In this document: positions 7,104 through 15,366 of the stretch, piece after piece
Layout of the letters: the number at the start of each line of letters is the position of its first letter
How positions within the stretch are numbered: position 1 is the first letter of the stretch
Assembly (NCBI GenBank): GCA_016791105.1
Contig: JAEUNM010000072.1
Span: 1-64,000, forward strand
DNA from: Rhodocyclaceae bacterium
Lineage (GTDB): Bacteria; Pseudomonadota; Gammaproteobacteria; Burkholderiales; Rhodocyclaceae
Direction: 5' to 3'
Length of the DNA: 64,000 bases
Notes under the pieces: generated by a model
Seen by the model: the letters and a program-made list of their open reading frames with translations, nothing else
Database searches by the model: none
Told to the model about the DNA's origin: nothing
Position numbers and translations under genes: made by a program

Positions 7104-8592
7104 TGGTGCGCGCCGTACCGGCGGATGCCATCAGCAGCCCGGCGCCGGCCGCGTCCAGCCGGTGCGGCGACGCTTCGCCGGTGAGTTTGAGGGCGCGGTG
7201 CAGCAGATAGGGCCGGCTCGGCAGGTGCAAATCTTCCGGCACGCGCTGGCCGTTGGCGACATAGAACAGTTCGAGCTGATGCCGGATGAGCACATCCAGC
7301 ACCGGCGCCAGACTGGCCGCTTCGTCCAGCTTGGTGACGATGGCGCCAGCCAAATCCGGCCCCATGTAGGCGCGCACCACTTCATCCAGGGTGTCGCCGC
7401 GCGAGGTGGCGTTGAGCAGCAGCAGGCGGCGCACGTCGCCACTGCCTATCAGCATGGCGGCCTGTTCCGCCACCATGCGGTCGCGCTGGCTCATGCCCAC
7501 GGTGTCGATGAGCACCATGTGGCGGTCCGAACAATCGGCCAGGGTGCGGCGCAAATCCTGGCCGTCGCGCACCACGTGCACGGGCACGCCCAGGATGCGG
7601 CCGTAAATGCGCAATTGTTCGTGCGCGCCGATACGGTAGCCGTCGGTGGTGAGCAGGGCCACCCGGTCGGCGCCGTGGCGTACCACGCAGCGCGCGGCAA
7701 GTTTGGCGGTGGTGGTGGTTTTGCCGACGCCGGTGGGGCCGACCAGGGCGTACACGCCGCCGCGATCGATGATGTCTTCGTCCGAGCCCAGGGTTTGCAG
7801 GCCGCGGTTGAGTTGCGCGCGCACCTCGTTGCGCGCCGCGGCGGCATTATCGCTGCCGGCCAGAGCGTCGATCACGTTGCGCGTCAGATCGGCGCTGAAG
7901 CCGGCTTCGAGCATTTCGCCGGACAGCAGGGTTTTTACCGGCGAAGTTCGCGCCAGTTCGCCCCAGGCGAACCCGGATAGCTGGCGCTCGATCAGGTCGC
8001 GGATGGACTGCAGTTCTTCCATCATGCGCGTGCCGGCGGCGGGCTCGGTTTCTTCCACGCGCGATGTGGCGCGGGCGGGCGCTGCGGCGGGCGCGCGCGC
8101 CGGGGCAGGTTCGAGCGCGTCGGGGGCAGGCTTTGCGGCCAGGTTTGCGCCTGAATTTTCGTCAGCAGCCGGTTTTTTCGCGCTACGTGCCGGCTGCCGT
8201 TCGGCGGCAGGCGTGGCTTTTTCGGGCGTGCGGCCGGCCGGCGCGGGCGCATCCACGCGCGGCGGGCGGAAGGGCTTCCAGTTTTGCGCCGGTGCCGCTG
8301 CAGGTGCGCTGCGGCGCTCCAGGCTTTGCGACAGGGTGACGTGGAAATCCGGTTCTTCGTCCTCATCCGGCAACGCGGCGCCGGTGCTGATCGCAGCCTG
8401 CGGCGGGGCGGGCGGCGGTGCCGCGGGGCGTGGCGGCGGCGGGGCGATGAGGGCGTCGGGCGGCGCGGCCAGAATTTCCACCCCGCCATCCACGCTGCGG
8501 TTGGCCAGCACGATGGCGTCGGCACCCAGTTCGTCCTTCACGCGGCGCAGGGCTTCGCGTGCGGTGGACCCGAAAAAGCGTCTGGCCATCAT
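7084..8592 (-). CDS. flhF: flagellar biosynthesis GTPase FlhF
   Basis: A 502-aa SRP-type GTPase that places flagella at the cell pole. The N-terminal B domain opens RRFFGSTAREALRRVKDELG. An Ala/Pro-rich linker spans about residues 45-185. The NG domain follows, with the P-loop GPTGVGKT at 285-292, DTVGM in the G3 region, and TKLDEA as the guanine-specificity loop. The ATG follows ggaggtaaatc and overlaps the flhA stop as ATGA. Co-translation with flhA and flhG fits its partnership with FlhG. The linker is unusually long, probably a product of high GC content. Confidence 0.95.
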   Translation of the reverse strand: MMARRFFGSTAREALRRVKDELGADAIVLANRSVDGGVEILAAPPDALIAPPPPRPAAPPPAPPQAAISTGAALPDEDEEPDFHVTLSQSLERRSAPAAAPAQNWKPFRPPRVDAPAPAGRTPEKATPAAERQPARSAKKPAADENSGANLAAKPAPDALEPAPARAPAAAPARATSRVEETEPAAGTRMMEELQSIRDLIERQLSGFAWGELARTSPVKTLLSGEMLEAGFSADLTRNVIDALAGSDNAAAARNEVRAQLNRGLQTLGSDEDIIDRGGVYALVGPTGVGKTTTTAKLAARCVVRHGADRVALLTTDGYRIGAHEQLRIYGRILGVPVHVVRDGQDLRRTLADCSDRHMVLIDTVGMSQRDRMVAEQAAMLIGSGDVRRLLLLNATSRGDTLDEVVRAYMGPDLAGAIVTKLDEAASLAPVLDVLIRHQLELFYVANGQRVPEDLHLPSRPYLLHRALKLTGEASPHRLDAAGAGLLMASAGTARTNGGRRG

Positions 8593-10691
8593 GATTTACC
8601 TCCGATGAATGCGGAAAACTTGATTACACGCGTATCCGGAACTTCGGCATTCGACAACACGTTCAGCGTGGGTACCGAGCGGCGCAGGAAGCGCGACAGC
8701 ACCCAGCGCAGGCTGGCCTGTACCAGCAGCACCGGCGGCAGGCCCATGTCTTCCTGTGTGCGCACGGCCTGGGCGGTTTCCTGCAGCAGGCGGTCGGCCA
8801 GGCCCGGTTCCAGCGCGCTGCCGTCGCCGCCGCCGGCAAGCGCCTGGGCAAGCATGCGTTCGAGCACGGTGTCCAGCACCATTACGCTTATTTCGCCATT
8901 GCCCGGGAATAGTTGCTGCACGATGGCGCGCGCCAGGGTGATGCGCACCTGGGCGGTCAGTTCCTGCGCGTCCTGCGTGCGCGCGGCGTGTTCGGCCAGG
9001 GTTTCGAGAATGCTGCGCGTATCGCGGATGGGCACGCCTTCGTCGAGCAGGTTTTGCAGCACGCGCTGCAAGGTCGCGAGCGGCAGCAGTTTGGGCACCA
9101 AATCTTCCACCAGCTTGGCCTGGTCCTTGGCTACATGATCCAGCAGCGCCTGGGTTTCCTGGCGGCCGAGCAGGGCGCTGGCGTTGGACAGCAGCAGATG
9201 GTTGAGGTGGGTGGCGACCACGGTGGCGCAATCGACCACGGTATAGCCCAAGGCGTGCGCCTGTTCGCGCAGGGCGGCGTCGATCCACACCGCGGGCAGG
9301 CCAAATGCCGGGTCGGTGGTCGGGCGGCCGGGCAGGGTGCCGGATACGCGCCCCGGGTTGATGGCCATGAGGTTGCCCGGGTGGGCTTCGCCGGCGCCTA
9401 TTTCCACGCCCTTGAGCAAAATGCGGTAGGCGCTGGGTTTCAGTTCCAGGTTGTCGCGGATATGCACCGGCGTGACCAGGAAGCCGATGTCCTGCGCAAA
9501 TTTCTTGCGCAGCCCGCGTATGCGTTTGAGCAGTTCGCCATCCTGTCCTTTGTCCACGAGCGGGATGAGGCGGTAGCCTACTTCCAGGCCCAGCACGTCG
9601 ACGGGCGTCACGTCGGACCAGCTGGCGTCGACCGGCTCGGCTACCGCCGCGGCCTGCGCGGCACTGGCGGCTGCAGCCGCCGCGGCCGGTTTGATTTCTT
9701 TTTCGCGGCGGCTTTTGATCATCAGGTAAGCACCGCCGCCCATGGCCGCGGCGAGCAGCAGGAATACCAGGTTGGGCATGCCGGGAATGAGGCCCAGCGT
9801 GCCCAATATGGCGGCCGTGAGGGCCAGCGCACGCGGGTCGGCAAACACCTGCCCGAGCAGTTGCTGGCTCAAATCCTGATCGCCGCCCACGCGCGATACG
9901 ACCAGGCCGGCGGCAATCGAAATGATGAGGGCCGGCAATTGCGCCACCAGGCCGTCGCCTATGGTGAGCAGCGTGTAGTTGTGCGCCGCACGGCCGATGT
10001 CCATGTTGTGCTGCAACACGCCTACGATCAGTCCGCCCACGATATTGATGAGCATGATCAGAATGCCGGCCACGGCGTCGCCGCGCACGAATTTCGAGGC
10101 ACCGTCCATGGCGCCGTAAAAGTCGGCTTCTTCGGCCACCGTGCGGCGGCGTTTGCGCGCTTCTTCCTCGCCGATCAGGCCGGCATTGAGGTCGGCGTCG
10201 ATCGCCATCTGTTTGCCGGGCATGGCGTCCAGCGTGAAGCGTGCGCCCACTTCGGCGATGCGTCCGGCGCCTTTGGTGATCACCACGAAATTGATTACCG
10301 TGAGGATCACGAATACCACGATGCCGACCGCCGTATTGCCGCCCACCAGGAAGTGGCCGAAAGCTTCGATCACGCGGCCCGCGGCTTCCGGCCCGGTGTG
10401 ACCTTCTAGCAGGACCACGCGCGACGAAGCCACGTTGAGCGACAGGCGCAGCAGCGTGGTGACCAGCAGCACGGTGGGGAATACCGAAAATTCCAGCGCG
10501 TGGCGGGTGTACATCGCCACCAGCATGACGATGATGGATAGCGCGATGTTGAAGGTGAAAAATACGTCGAGCAGAAAGGGCGGCAGCGGCAGCACCATCA
10601 TCGACAGGATGAGTGCCACCAGTACCGGCCCGCTCAACTGGCGCAGGTTGGACCCGGTGATCAGGGCTTTGAGGCTGGCGGCCTGGCTCAT
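8589..10691 (-). CDS. flhA: flagellar type III export gate protein FlhA
   Basis: This 700-aa inner-membrane protein is the export gate of the flagellar type III apparatus. The N-terminal half holds about eight membrane segments and the conserved FHIPEP-type block (GARFTLDAMPGKQMAIDADLN and neighbours). After a linker at about residues 320-350, the C-terminal half is the cytoplasmic ring domain that receives chaperone-substrate complexes. Length matches the family (about 690-700). Start and stop overlap flhB and flhF by 4 bp each. Confidence 0.97.
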   Translation of the reverse strand: MSQAASLKALITGSNLRQLSGPVLVALILSMMVLPLPPFLLDVFFTFNIALSIIVMLVAMYTRHALEFSVFPTVLLVTTLLRLSLNVASSRVVLLEGHTGPEAAGRVIEAFGHFLVGGNTAVGIVVFVILTVINFVVITKGAGRIAEVGARFTLDAMPGKQMAIDADLNAGLIGEEEARKRRRTVAEEADFYGAMDGASKFVRGDAVAGILIMLINIVGGLIVGVLQHNMDIGRAAHNYTLLTIGDGLVAQLPALIISIAAGLVVSRVGGDQDLSQQLLGQVFADPRALALTAAILGTLGLIPGMPNLVFLLLAAAMGGGAYLMIKSRREKEIKPAAAAAAASAAQAAAVAEPVDASWSDVTPVDVLGLEVGYRLIPLVDKGQDGELLKRIRGLRKKFAQDIGFLVTPVHIRDNLELKPSAYRILLKGVEIGAGEAHPGNLMAINPGRVSGTLPGRPTTDPAFGLPAVWIDAALREQAHALGYTVVDCATVVATHLNHLLLSNASALLGRQETQALLDHVAKDQAKLVEDLVPKLLPLATLQRVLQNLLDEGVPIRDTRSILETLAEHAARTQDAQELTAQVRITLARAIVQQLFPGNGEISVMVLDTVLERMLAQALAGGGDGSALEPGLADRLLQETAQAVRTQEDMGLPPVLLVQASLRWVLSRFLRRSVPTLNVLSNAEVPDTRVIKFSAFIGGKS

Positions 10692-11821
10692 GCGCGTACA
10701 TCCAGTTCAGGCGGTACCGGCAGCGCAGTGGGCTGCGCGGGCGGCATGCCGCCCTCGTCCAGGTAGCGCTTGAGGTGATACACATAGGCCATCACCTCGG
10801 CCACCGCGGTATAGAGCGCGCCGGGAATTTGCTGCTCCAGATCGCAGTGGCGGAACAGCGCGCGTGTGAGCGCCGGCGCTTCCACTACCGGCACGCCGCT
10901 TTGCGCCGCGATTTCCCGTATGCGCGCCGCCAGCTGGTCGCGTCCTTTGGCCACCACGCGCGGGGCGCCGCCCTGTTCGGCCTGGTAACGCAGAGCCACC
11001 GCATAGTGGGTCGGGTTGGTAACCACCACGTTGGCCTTGGGTACTTCGGACATCATGCGGCGGCGCGCCATTTCGCGCTGCTGCTGGCGGATGCGGCCTT
11101 TTACGTGCGGGTCGCCCTCCTGTTCCTTGGCTTCCTTGCGCACTTCTTCGCGCGTCATCTTGAGCTTGGAGCGGTAGTGCCAGAGCTGCCAGGGCACGTC
11201 GATCAGCGCGATGAGGCCCAGGCCGGCCACCACGACGGCCGCCGCGAACAGCACTTCACGCCCGGCCTGGCCCAGGGCGGAGGCCTGCGGCTGGGCGATC
11301 AGGGCAAATATGGACTGCGGGTCGCGCTGTATCACCCACCAGGCGACGCTGCCGATCAACACGGCTTTGAGGATGGCTTTGCTCAGTTCGACCAGACTGG
11401 ACAGGGAAAACAGCCGGCCGACGCCTTGTAGCGGGTTCAGGCGCGACCAGTCGGGCGTAAAGCCTTTGGTGGAAAAATTCCAGCCGCCCAATAGCGCCGG
11501 CGTTACCACCGCGGCGACGATGAGCGCCACGAAGAGGGGGGCCAGCAGGGTGAGACCGTCGGCTGCGGCCATCCACAGGATGCGGCCCATCGCGGCCGGG
11601 TCCTGGATGTCGGCGCGGTCGATTTCCAGGCCGCGCGCGAACAGGCGCGCGCTGCGATGCACGGCCCAGCCGCCCAGTACCCACAGTACCGCGACGCCGG
11701 TTGCCAGTACCATGAAGGTGGACAGTTCGCGCGAGTGCGGAACCTGGCCGTCTTCGCGTGCCTGTTCCAGGCGCCGCGGTGAGGGCTGTTCTGTTCGCTC
11801 GAGATCGCTTTCTTCTGCCAC
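10688..11821 (-). CDS. flhB: flagellar type III export switch protein FlhB
   Basis: A 377-aa export-switch protein with four membrane segments and a cytoplasmic domain that cleaves itself at NPTH. From the GTG start chosen here the motif falls at residues 269-272, the same numbering as E. coli FlhB, which supports the start. That GTG follows aggag at 7 nt, and the reading begins (V/M)AEESDLERTEQPSPRRL as in relatives; the longer in-frame ATG at 11866 adds an unrelated leader. This is the first gene of the minus-strand run through motC. No clear promoter is visible before it, and a terminator of the phasin gene lies 147 bp upstream. Confidence 0.95.
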   Translation of the reverse strand: MAEESDLERTEQPSPRRLEQAREDGQVPHSRELSTFMVLATGVAVLWVLGGWAVHRSARLFARGLEIDRADIQDPAAMGRILWMAAADGLTLLAPLFVALIVAAVVTPALLGGWNFSTKGFTPDWSRLNPLQGVGRLFSLSSLVELSKAILKAVLIGSVAWWVIQRDPQSIFALIAQPQASALGQAGREVLFAAAVVVAGLGLIALIDVPWQLWHYRSKLKMTREEVRKEAKEQEGDPHVKGRIRQQQREMARRRMMSEVPKANVVVTNPTHYAVALRYQAEQGGAPRVVAKGRDQLAARIREIAAQSGVPVVEAPALTRALFRHCDLEQQIPGALYTAVAEVMAYVYHLKRYLDEGGMPPAQPTALPVPPELDVRA

Positions 11822-11967
11822 GCCGTAACTCCTGTCGACGCAATCCATTATGCGGATGGGCGTCAATGGCGAGTGGCCGATTAGCCGGGAGGAAACGCGG
11901 CTATTTCGGCCTTTGCCATGCCGGCGGCAAGCCGTCCGTTGCGTCCGTCATGGCCACGTGTGGACGT

Positions 11968-11992
11968 AAAAAAGCCCCGCCGGGGCGGGGCT
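11968..11992 (-). terminator. Rho-independent terminator after the phasin gene
   Basis: On the minus strand the transcript forms a 9-bp GC-rich stem (agccccgcc with ggcggggct, 2-nt loop) followed by six U. It begins 20 bp past the phasin stop and separates that gene from flhB. Confidence 0.9.
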
Positions 11993-12012
11993 GGAGAGGA
12001 GGCTGGCGGGGT

Positions 12013-12588
12013 TCAGGCAGACTTTTTGCCACCCTTGGGCGCTACGGGCACGGAACCCACGGCGTCCAGCGCAGCCTTGCCGGCGGCCGAAATGTTGGCT
12101 TCGGCGGTGTCGGAGAACTGCTTGACGGCCTTGCTCAGGTTCGCATACGCGGCGTCGCCGGCAGCCATCGCCTGCTTCAGCGCGTCCACCGCGGGGGCGG
12201 AACCGGCCGGCGCCGACTTGGCCAACTGCTCGAGCGCCGACTTCACGCCATCTGCAAAAACGCTGCCGCGGGCTTCGGCCATTTTGGACAGTTCGTCCTT
12301 GGTTTGCGACACGATTTCATACACGCTGCTGGAGTACGCAACCAGCTTTTCCAGCGACGGCTTGACGGCGGTCGACTGCAGTGCGGACAGGCTTTCCGCA
12401 TCTTTTACGGCAAACAGCGCCTTGGCGTTGGAGCCGGCGCTTTCCAGCGCGGCGCGGCCGGTGTTGAGGTTGAGGGCGGTGAGGCGTTCGACGGCGACGA
12501 AAGCGAGATCGGCGAGGGCGAGCGCGGATTCGACGTTGGCTTTACCGAGGGCGAGAACTTCTTCCGGGGTGGCGAGCTTGGCTTCCAT
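12013..12588 (-). CDS. phaP: phasin family protein (PHA granule-associated)
   Basis: This 191-aa Ala/Lys-rich helical protein matches the PhaP phasin family, which coats polyhydroxyalkanoate granules and controls their number and size. The family pattern is clear: an N-terminal NVESALALADLAFVAVERLTALN block, then long amphipathic helices, and a Lys/Pro/Gly tail. The start follows ggagataaatc. The gene stands alone, between its own terminator and a strong promoter flanked by PhaR-type palindromes, as expected for a phasin released from repression when polymer accumulates. Confidence 0.92.
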   Translation of the reverse strand: MEAKLATPEEVLALGKANVESALALADLAFVAVERLTALNLNTGRAALESAGSNAKALFAVKDAESLSALQSTAVKPSLEKLVAYSSSVYEIVSQTKDELSKMAEARGSVFADGVKSALEQLAKSAPAGSAPAVDALKQAMAAGDAAYANLSKAVKQFSDTAEANISAAGKAALDAVGSVPVAPKGGKKSA

Positions 12589-12612
12589 GATTTATCTCCG
12601 TATCAAGAATTT

Positions 12613-12627
12613 TGCTGCACTGCAGCA
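12613..12627. promoter_or_regulatory. PhaR-type operator (perfect palindrome)
   Basis: A perfect 15-bp palindrome, TGCTGCA-C-TGCAGCA, lies between the promoter and the phasin start, about where transcription should begin. It contains CTGC-N3-GCAG, the form reported for PhaR binding sites in Paracoccus. Assignment to PhaR is inference; no phaR gene is in this window. Confidence 0.6.
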
Positions 12628-12635
12628 TGGGTTGC

Positions 12636-12664
12636 ATTATTTGCCTGCGCCGACGACTTGTCAA
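12636..12664 (-). promoter_or_regulatory. sigma-70 promoter of the phasin gene
   Basis: Read on the minus strand: a perfect -35 TTGACA (12664-12659), a 17-bp spacer, and -10 AATAAT (12641-12636). The predicted start site lies in or next to the palindrome at 12613-12627. The strength of the boxes fits an abundant granule protein under repression. Confidence 0.75.
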
Positions 12665-12670
12665 GCGTTT

Positions 12671-12690
12671 TTTGTTGCAGTGCACAAAAC
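12671..12690. promoter_or_regulatory. second, imperfect PhaR-like palindrome upstream of the -35 box
   Basis: An imperfect inverted repeat (TTTGTTGCA and TGCACAAAA around a central G) lies 7 bp beyond the -35 box. It shares the TGCA core with the perfect palindrome downstream. A repressor bound at both sites would bracket the promoter. Confidence 0.4.
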
Positions 12691-12905
12691 TTTTTTCGGG
12701 CCGCTTTCGGCGTGTTGCCGGGAGATTTTCGGGGGGCGTATATCTATGTGGTGTGGCGGCCCCGCGATGCCTGTGTCTGCAGGCCGGAAGGGGCGAAGCC
12801 GGCAGGACCGGCGGCGGTTGCGGCAGGAGGATCGCGTATTTGTAATAATTTTGCCGCGGGTCCTGTGATCTAATGACCGTCCGCACCGACACCCGGAAGC
12901 GCGCC

Positions 12906-13298
12906 ATGTTGTTCTACGAGCTATTCCGCAACGAGCCCAGCCTGATCGACTTGAAGGCCGGAGACAGTCTGTTCCACGAGGGCGAGCGGGCCAAACCCTG
13001 CCTCTACGTGTTGATCGAGGGCGAAGCGAAAATCCTGGTCGGCAACGTGCTGGTCGAGCGCTCCGGCCCCGGCGCGATCATCGGCGAAATGGCCTTGATC
13101 GAACATGAGGCGCGTTCCGCCACCGTGCTGGCGGAATCCGATTGCCGGCTGGTGGAAATCGATCGCGAACGGTTTTTGTCGCTCATATCGCAAGCGCCGT
13201 TTTTCGCGGTCGAGGTGATGCGTACCATGGCCTCGCGCCTGCGCCACACCAACGAATTGCTGCGCGAGCAGGAACTGGCTTCGGCCGGCTGCGCCTAG
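12906..13298 (+). CDS. stand-alone cyclic-nucleotide-binding domain protein
   Basis: A single Crp-type cyclic-nucleotide-binding domain of about 130 aa, without a DNA-binding domain. Visible elements are the beta-roll glycines (FHEGE, LIEGEAKILVG) and the phosphate-binding cassette GAIIGEMALIEHEARSATV, whose arginine would contact the cyclic phosphate. The ATG at 12906 follows ggaag and starts MLFYELFRNEP; an ATG at 12873 would add 11 residues and is an alternative. The gene ends in a 4-bp overlap with the convergent parA-like gene. Its partner is unknown. Confidence 0.82.
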   Translation: MLFYELFRNEPSLIDLKAGDSLFHEGERAKPCLYVLIEGEAKILVGNVLVERSGPGAIIGEMALIEHEARSATVLAESDCRLVEIDRERFLSLISQAPFFAVEVMRTMASRLRHTNELLREQELASAGCA

Positions 13299-13945
13299 CC
13301 GGCGCTGGGCGGTTCCGCACCTTCGCCGGCGGCCCAGTTCAGTATGGGCTGCCAGTCGGCACGATGTTTGTCGGCGCGCCAGGCCGGCAGATCGAATATC
13401 GTGAGCCCGGCTGCGGCGGCGTGGTTGTATATCTGCGAATCGCGCAGCCAGGCCAGCACCGGCAAATCGTAAGTTCCCAGAAAGCGTTGCAGTTCCTGCG
13501 CAGCCTGCGTGCGCGGGTCCACGCGGTTGCCCACCATTGCCACATAGGCTTTGCCGTGGCGCACGGCCTTTTCTTCCAGCAACACGGCCAGAAAATCGCG
13601 CGTGGCGCGCATGTCGAAAGGCGAGGGCTGCAGCGGCACCAATACCCGGCTTACCACTTTCAGCACCGCTGCAAGTTTTTTGCCGTGCAGGCCGGCCGGG
13701 GTATCGAGTATGGCGTGGGTGGTGCCCTTGGGCGGGCGGGCCGGTGCGTCGGGGTCGAATTTCCAGGTGGAAATGGCCGGCAGTTCTGCCGGCCGCAGGC
13801 CCAGCCATTCGCGCGCGGAATGCTGGCGGTCGATATCGCCCAACATGACGCGGTGCCCGGCATGAGCGAGGGCACCGGCCAGATTGGTTGCCAGCGTGCT
13901 TTTGCCGCTACCGCCCTTGGGGTTGGCGATCAGGATGGATTGCAT
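13295..13945 (-). CDS. ParA/MinD-family ATPase, orphan
   Basis: This 216-aa P-loop ATPase keeps the deviant Walker A motif PKGGSGKST (residues 9-17) and the switch II motif LDTPAG. The short length and the lack of an N-terminal DNA-binding domain resemble chromosomal orphan ParA proteins that position cargo other than DNA. No parB or parS-like palindrome is nearby. The stop overlaps the stop of the convergent cyclic-nucleotide-binding gene by 4 bp. Its cargo cannot be told from the sequence. Confidence 0.88.
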   Translation of the reverse strand: MQSILIANPKGGSGKSTLATNLAGALAHAGHRVMLGDIDRQHSAREWLGLRPAELPAISTWKFDPDAPARPPKGTTHAILDTPAGLHGKKLAAVLKVVSRVLVPLQPSPFDMRATRDFLAVLLEEKAVRHGKAYVAMVGNRVDPRTQAAQELQRFLGTYDLPVLAWLRDSQIYNHAAAAGLTIFDLPAWRADKHRADWQPILNWAAGEGAEPPSAG

Positions 13946-14043
13946 CGGGGCAATTTAGCACAGCGTGCTGTTGCCCCGTCGCGGGCGCCGGCAAAAAGCG
14001 TGGAATTGGCCGCGCCGGGTTACCGCCCGGGCGGCGCAGCGGC

Positions 14044-14982
14044 TTAGAAATACATCGCCGTGACGGCGCACACACGACCGGATTCGAGCACCGGGATGGT
14101 CACCACCGAATCCAGTTCGGCGGATTTTGCCGAAGCGCCGAGCGGGGTTTGCTCGGAGGCGATGCTGTCGCTCAGAACCGGCAGTCCGTTGGTCCAGCAC
14201 TTGCTGAGCGCCGAGGCGCCGGGCGCCAGTTCGACATTGGCGAATGCCGCGCCATAGCCGGGTTTGCGGTCGCATTCGCCCGTCAGGAACGCCAGCGCCG
14301 AGCCATCCGCCTTGGGCACCCAGATTTCGAAGCGGCGTGCGATGGGCGTGCCGAGTGCAGACAGGAAGGTCATCACGTAATTTTGGCCCGGCGCATAGGG
14401 CGAGGGCAGGGCCAGGCCTTTGTTGATGCCTATGCGGCGCGCGTCGTCGCTGCGCACGAATAGTCCGGAATGGCCCAAATCTTCCATGATTTGCGGCATG
14501 CCGCTGTCCCAGGCCAGGCCGGGCAGGCCGACGCCGCGCGCGAAGCGGGTGTTTTGCGCCACGGTACGGAAGCTTTCGGCAATGCCGAAATAGCCGTCTT
14601 CCAGTTTCAGTTCCGCGTCGGTAGCCGGGTCGTTGTGCCACAACTCGATCGCGCCGACGTGCTTTTCGTCGGACGCGCAGAAAAACACCAGCACGGCCAG
14701 CAGGAAGTCGCCCGCAAATACCGGCAAGGCCACGCCGCAATTGAGGCCGGCGCGGCGCGCCGCGTCGGCGCGCAGGAAATAGGCATTCTGCAAATCCGTG
14801 AATATGACCGGGCGGCGTTCGGCCCAGGCCTTGCCGGGCAGGCCTTCGCCATACCCAAAGCACATTTTGCGGCTTACGATGCCGAAACTTTGGTGGTCGC
14901 CATACCAGCCGTCATGAAATTCGAGAATGGAGCGATCGCGCGAGGGGGTCCAGATTTCGGTGACTTGTATGAATGTTTTCAT
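14044..14982 (-). CDS. GAF-like protein made of three tandem repeats
   Basis: A 312-aa protein of three similar units of about 100 aa. Each begins with an aromatic-led strand (IWTPSRD, LWHNDPA, IWVPKAD), continues through an F/Y-rich middle and a loop with GLPG.AW or GASALSKCW, then (R)PVIFTDL, MPQIMEDL or LPVLSDSI, and ends in a hydrophobic pair of strands. The units resemble divergent GAF sensory domains. No signalling output domain or signal peptide is present. I chose the ATG at 14982, where the first repeat begins and ggagatt lies upstream; longer readings add low-complexity sequence. Ligand and partner are unknown. Confidence 0.75.
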   Translation of the reverse strand: MKTFIQVTEIWTPSRDRSILEFHDGWYGDHQSFGIVSRKMCFGYGEGLPGKAWAERRPVIFTDLQNAYFLRADAARRAGLNCGVALPVFAGDFLLAVLVFFCASDEKHVGAIELWHNDPATDAELKLEDGYFGIAESFRTVAQNTRFARGVGLPGLAWDSGMPQIMEDLGHSGLFVRSDDARRIGINKGLALPSPYAPGQNYVMTFLSALGTPIARRFEIWVPKADGSALAFLTGECDRKPGYGAAFANVELAPGASALSKCWTNGLPVLSDSIASEQTPLGASAKSAELDSVVTIPVLESGRVCAVTAMYF

Positions 14983-15366
14983 GAGGTGGAATCTCCAAAG
15001 ACGCAGCACAAAGCGTGCCGGCGAAGGCATGCTGACCGCAGAAAAGCGAAAATTGTGCCACGTCAGGGCTGCACATGCCCGGCGGCGCCGGCCGGCATGC
15101 GCCGCTGCTGCCTGATACGGTGATGTGCTTGCCGGAGAGCGCTCAAAGCGGGCTGCCACGGCGATTTTGCACGTTCGGCCGGGCTGGGCTGTGGGCCAAG
15201 GATGCGCCGGGGTCGCGCCGGCGCGCGAGCGAAGCGGACATGGCGGCGCGGACGCACGCACCACGAGCGGTGGCGCATGCGCGGGATTGGTGCGCTGCAT
15301 CAAGGCGCGGCGGGCGTGAGATTGCTGCGGGGGCGGACCGCGGGCCGCGGTCACGCTGGGCGAAAT
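14983..15366. other. intergenic stretch without a recognisable gene
   Basis: These 384 bp lie between two minus-strand genes. All reading frames give low-complexity Arg/Ala-rich peptides. A short GC palindrome (gaccgcg-ggc-cgcggtc, about 15335-15351) follows the methyltransferase gene but has no U-tract, so I do not call it a terminator. Confidence 0.6.

Noticed and set aside
8913..10409. 498-codon open frame opposite flhA
   Set aside because: It is antisense to the strongly conserved flhA frame; long antisense frames are expected in GC-rich DNA, and the peptide is low-complexity and without family motifs.
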